From: Hasllibacter halocynthiae
GTDB taxonomy: Bacteria > Pseudomonadota > Alphaproteobacteria > Rhodobacterales > Rhodobacteraceae
NCBI RefSeq assembly: GCF_003003095.1
Contig: NZ_PVTT01000001.1
Coordinates: forward strand, 1,302,001 to 1,366,000
Length of the DNA stretch: 64,000 nt
Reading direction: 5' to 3'
Shown here: one piece after another, positions 62,811 through 64,000 of the stretch
Numbering within the stretch: position 1 is the stretch's first letter
How the letters are laid out: each line of letters starts with the position of its first letter
Position numbers and translations under genes: made by a program
The notes under the pieces: generated by a model
What the model saw: only the letters and a program-made list of their open reading frames with translations
Databases searched by the model: none
Told to the model about the DNA's origin: nothing

Positions 62811-64000
62811 ATGCGCGCCGCACTTGCCTTCGTCCTCCTCGCCACCCCGTCATTCGCGCAGGACGTCGCCGACACGGTCGCCCCCGAAGGCGCGGCCGGA
62901 CTCGTCTCTGAGGCTTCGGCGCCCGTCACGGCAGAGAACTGGATGGTCGTCGCGGCCAACCCCCTCGCCTCGGAGGCCGGGGCACGCGTGCTGCGCGGGG
63001 GCGGCAGCGCGGCCGATGCGATGGTCGCGGTCCAGGCCGTCCTCGGCCTCGTCGAACCGCAGTCCTCCGGCCTAGGCGGAGGCGCGTTCCTCGTCTGGTA
63101 CGACGCGGAAACGGGTGAGGTGACGACGCTGGACGGGCGCGAGACCGCGCCGGCCGCCGCTACCCCCACCCTCTTCCAGATCGATGGGGAGCCCATGGAC
63201 TTCTTCGACGCCGTGGTCGGTGGCCTATCCGTCGGCACGCCGGGCACGCCCATGCTGATGGAGGAGGCGCACCGGCGCTGGGGCCGGGCCAACTGGGGCG
63301 GCCTCTTCGATGAGGCGATCACGCTCGCCGCCGAAGGCTTCACGGTGTCCCCCCGCCTCGCCACCCTGGTCGCCGAGGATGCCGAGCGGCTGTCCGTGGC
63401 GCCAGCGACGGCCGCGTACTTCCTGCCCGGCGGAGAGCCGATCCTCGAAGGCGACGAACTGGTGAACGCGGCCTATGCCGACACCTTGCGCGCCTTCGCG
63501 GAACGGGGGGCGGACGCCTTCTACTCTGGCGAGGTCGCGGAAGGAATCGTCGCGACCGTACGCGGCGCGCAGCAGCCCGGACTGCTGTCCCTGGACGACC
63601 TCGGGGACTACGAAGTGGTCGAGAGGCCGGCCGTCTGCGCCCCCTATCGCGACGCCGAGGTCTGCGGCATGGGCCCGCCCTCGTCGGGGGCGCTCACCGT
63701 CGGGCAGATCCTCGCGCTGATCGAGCCTTACGACATCGCCGCGCTGGGCCCGGACTCGCCGGAGGCCTGGCGGCTGATCGGGGACGCCTCCCGCCTCGCC
63801 TTCGCGGACCGCGGCCGCTACATGGCCGACAGCGACTACGTGCCGATGCCCCGGCTCCTCGATCCCGGCTATCTGGCCGAACGCGCCGTCCTCCTCGAAG
63901 GTGACGACGCATTGGAGGAGGTCGCGCCCGGCATGCCACCTTGGGAGCATGCGGCGTTGCGGCTGGGCGACGACGCGTCGCTCGAGCTGCCCTCAACCTC
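62811..64000 (+). CDS. ggt: Gamma-glutamyltransferase (partial, runs off the right edge)
   Basis: An open frame of 396 residues continuing past the window. It begins with a signal peptide (about 1-16, ATPSFAQ), then VVAANPLASEAGARVLRGGGSAADAMVAVQAVLGLVEPQSSGLGGGAFLVWYD, the hallmark of GGT. DGRETAPAAA and CGMGPPSSGALTVGQIL are also typical. GGT is periplasmic, self-cleaving and moves gamma-glutamyl groups from glutathione. The last residues ELPSTS are where the cleavage Thr (T in TTH/TSH) is expected, so the catalytic site lies just beyond the edge. GGGAG precedes the ATG. Confidence 0.93.
   Translation, partial: MRAALAFVLLATPSFAQDVADTVAPEGAAGLVSEASAPVTAENWMVVAANPLASEAGARVLRGGGSAADAMVAVQAVLGLVEPQSSGLGGGAFLVWYDAETGEVTTLDGRETAPAAATPTLFQIDGEPMDFFDAVVGGLSVGTPGTPMLMEEAHRRWGRANWGGLFDEAITLAAEGFTVSPRLATLVAEDAERLSVAPATAAYFLPGGEPILEGDELVNAAYADTLRAFAERGADAFYSGEVAEGIVATVRGAQQPGLLSLDDLGDYEVVERPAVCAPYRDAEVCGMGPPSSGALTVGQILALIEPYDIAALGPDSPEAWRLIGDASRLAFADRGRYMADSDYVPMPRLLDPGYLAERAVLLEGDDALEEVAPGMPPWEHAALRLGDDASLELPST

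Noticed and set aside
1-64000. CRISPR arrays, rRNA genes and riboswitches
   Set aside because: No regularly spaced repeats, rRNA sequence or recognisable riboswitch core was found on reading through the window.

Overview
The window is GC-rich, tightly packed bacterial DNA. Its gene content points to an alphaproteobacterium of the Rhodobacterales (Roseobacter/Paracoccus type): TRAP transporters, a four-subunit sarcosine oxidase, a hmuRSTUV heme operon, an mre-pbp2-rodA shape cluster and DUF6538-type integrase debris. Taxonomy is inferred from gene content only. Many genes are joined by 4-bp ATGA/GTGA/TTGA stop-start overlaps.

Layout. 0-5.1 kb: end of mreC, mreD, mrdA (PBP2) and rodA, continuing into a glyoxalase-fold protein and a 2-hydroxyacid dehydrogenase. 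5.1-7.9 kb: SseB-domain protein, four-cysteine uracil-DNA glycosylase and NhaA. 8.0-12.7 kb: capsule export (KpsT-like ATPase, KpsE-like protein), KdsA and a phosphohexomutase. 12.8-14.1 kb: BON-MscS channel. 14.2-16.3 kb: tRNA-Gln carrying a dead integrase, itself cut by a decayed IS3 element. 16.3-22.5 kb: MarR regulator and a 2-oxoacid dehydrogenase complex whose E2 is split into two genes, divergent from a TRAP transporter. 22.6-23.0 kb: IS1182-like transposase remnant. 23.2-29.0 kb: heme uptake operon; 29.4 kb: tRNA-Arg. 29.6-32.0 kb: LacI regulator and secreted GH68 levansucrase.

32.5-45.4 kb is the clearest metabolic unit. It holds creatinase, a 35-residue membrane protein, an Na+/solute symporter, sarcosine oxidase (soxBDAG), GlyA and SdaA, plus GlxA-type and LysR regulators. 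Together they give a continuous route creatine -> sarcosine -> glycine + C1 -> serine -> pyruvate.

45.7-49.6 kb: a DUF2955/HlyD efflux pair and a flavoprotein of the disulfide-reductase fold that lacks the redox cysteines and catalytic histidine. 50.2-55.9 kb: a possibly steroid/alicyclic gene set: a 7-alpha-hydroxysteroid dehydrogenase-like SDR, a TetR regulator, and a GPH transporter/SDR/hydrolase/SDR operon preceded by a near-perfect 22-bp palindrome. 56.2-58.2 kb: an IS3 remnant beside an orphan rmlA. 58.7-64 kb: a family I.3 RTX lipase, a glycogen-debranching-type enzyme and a gamma-glutamyltransferase cut by the window edge.
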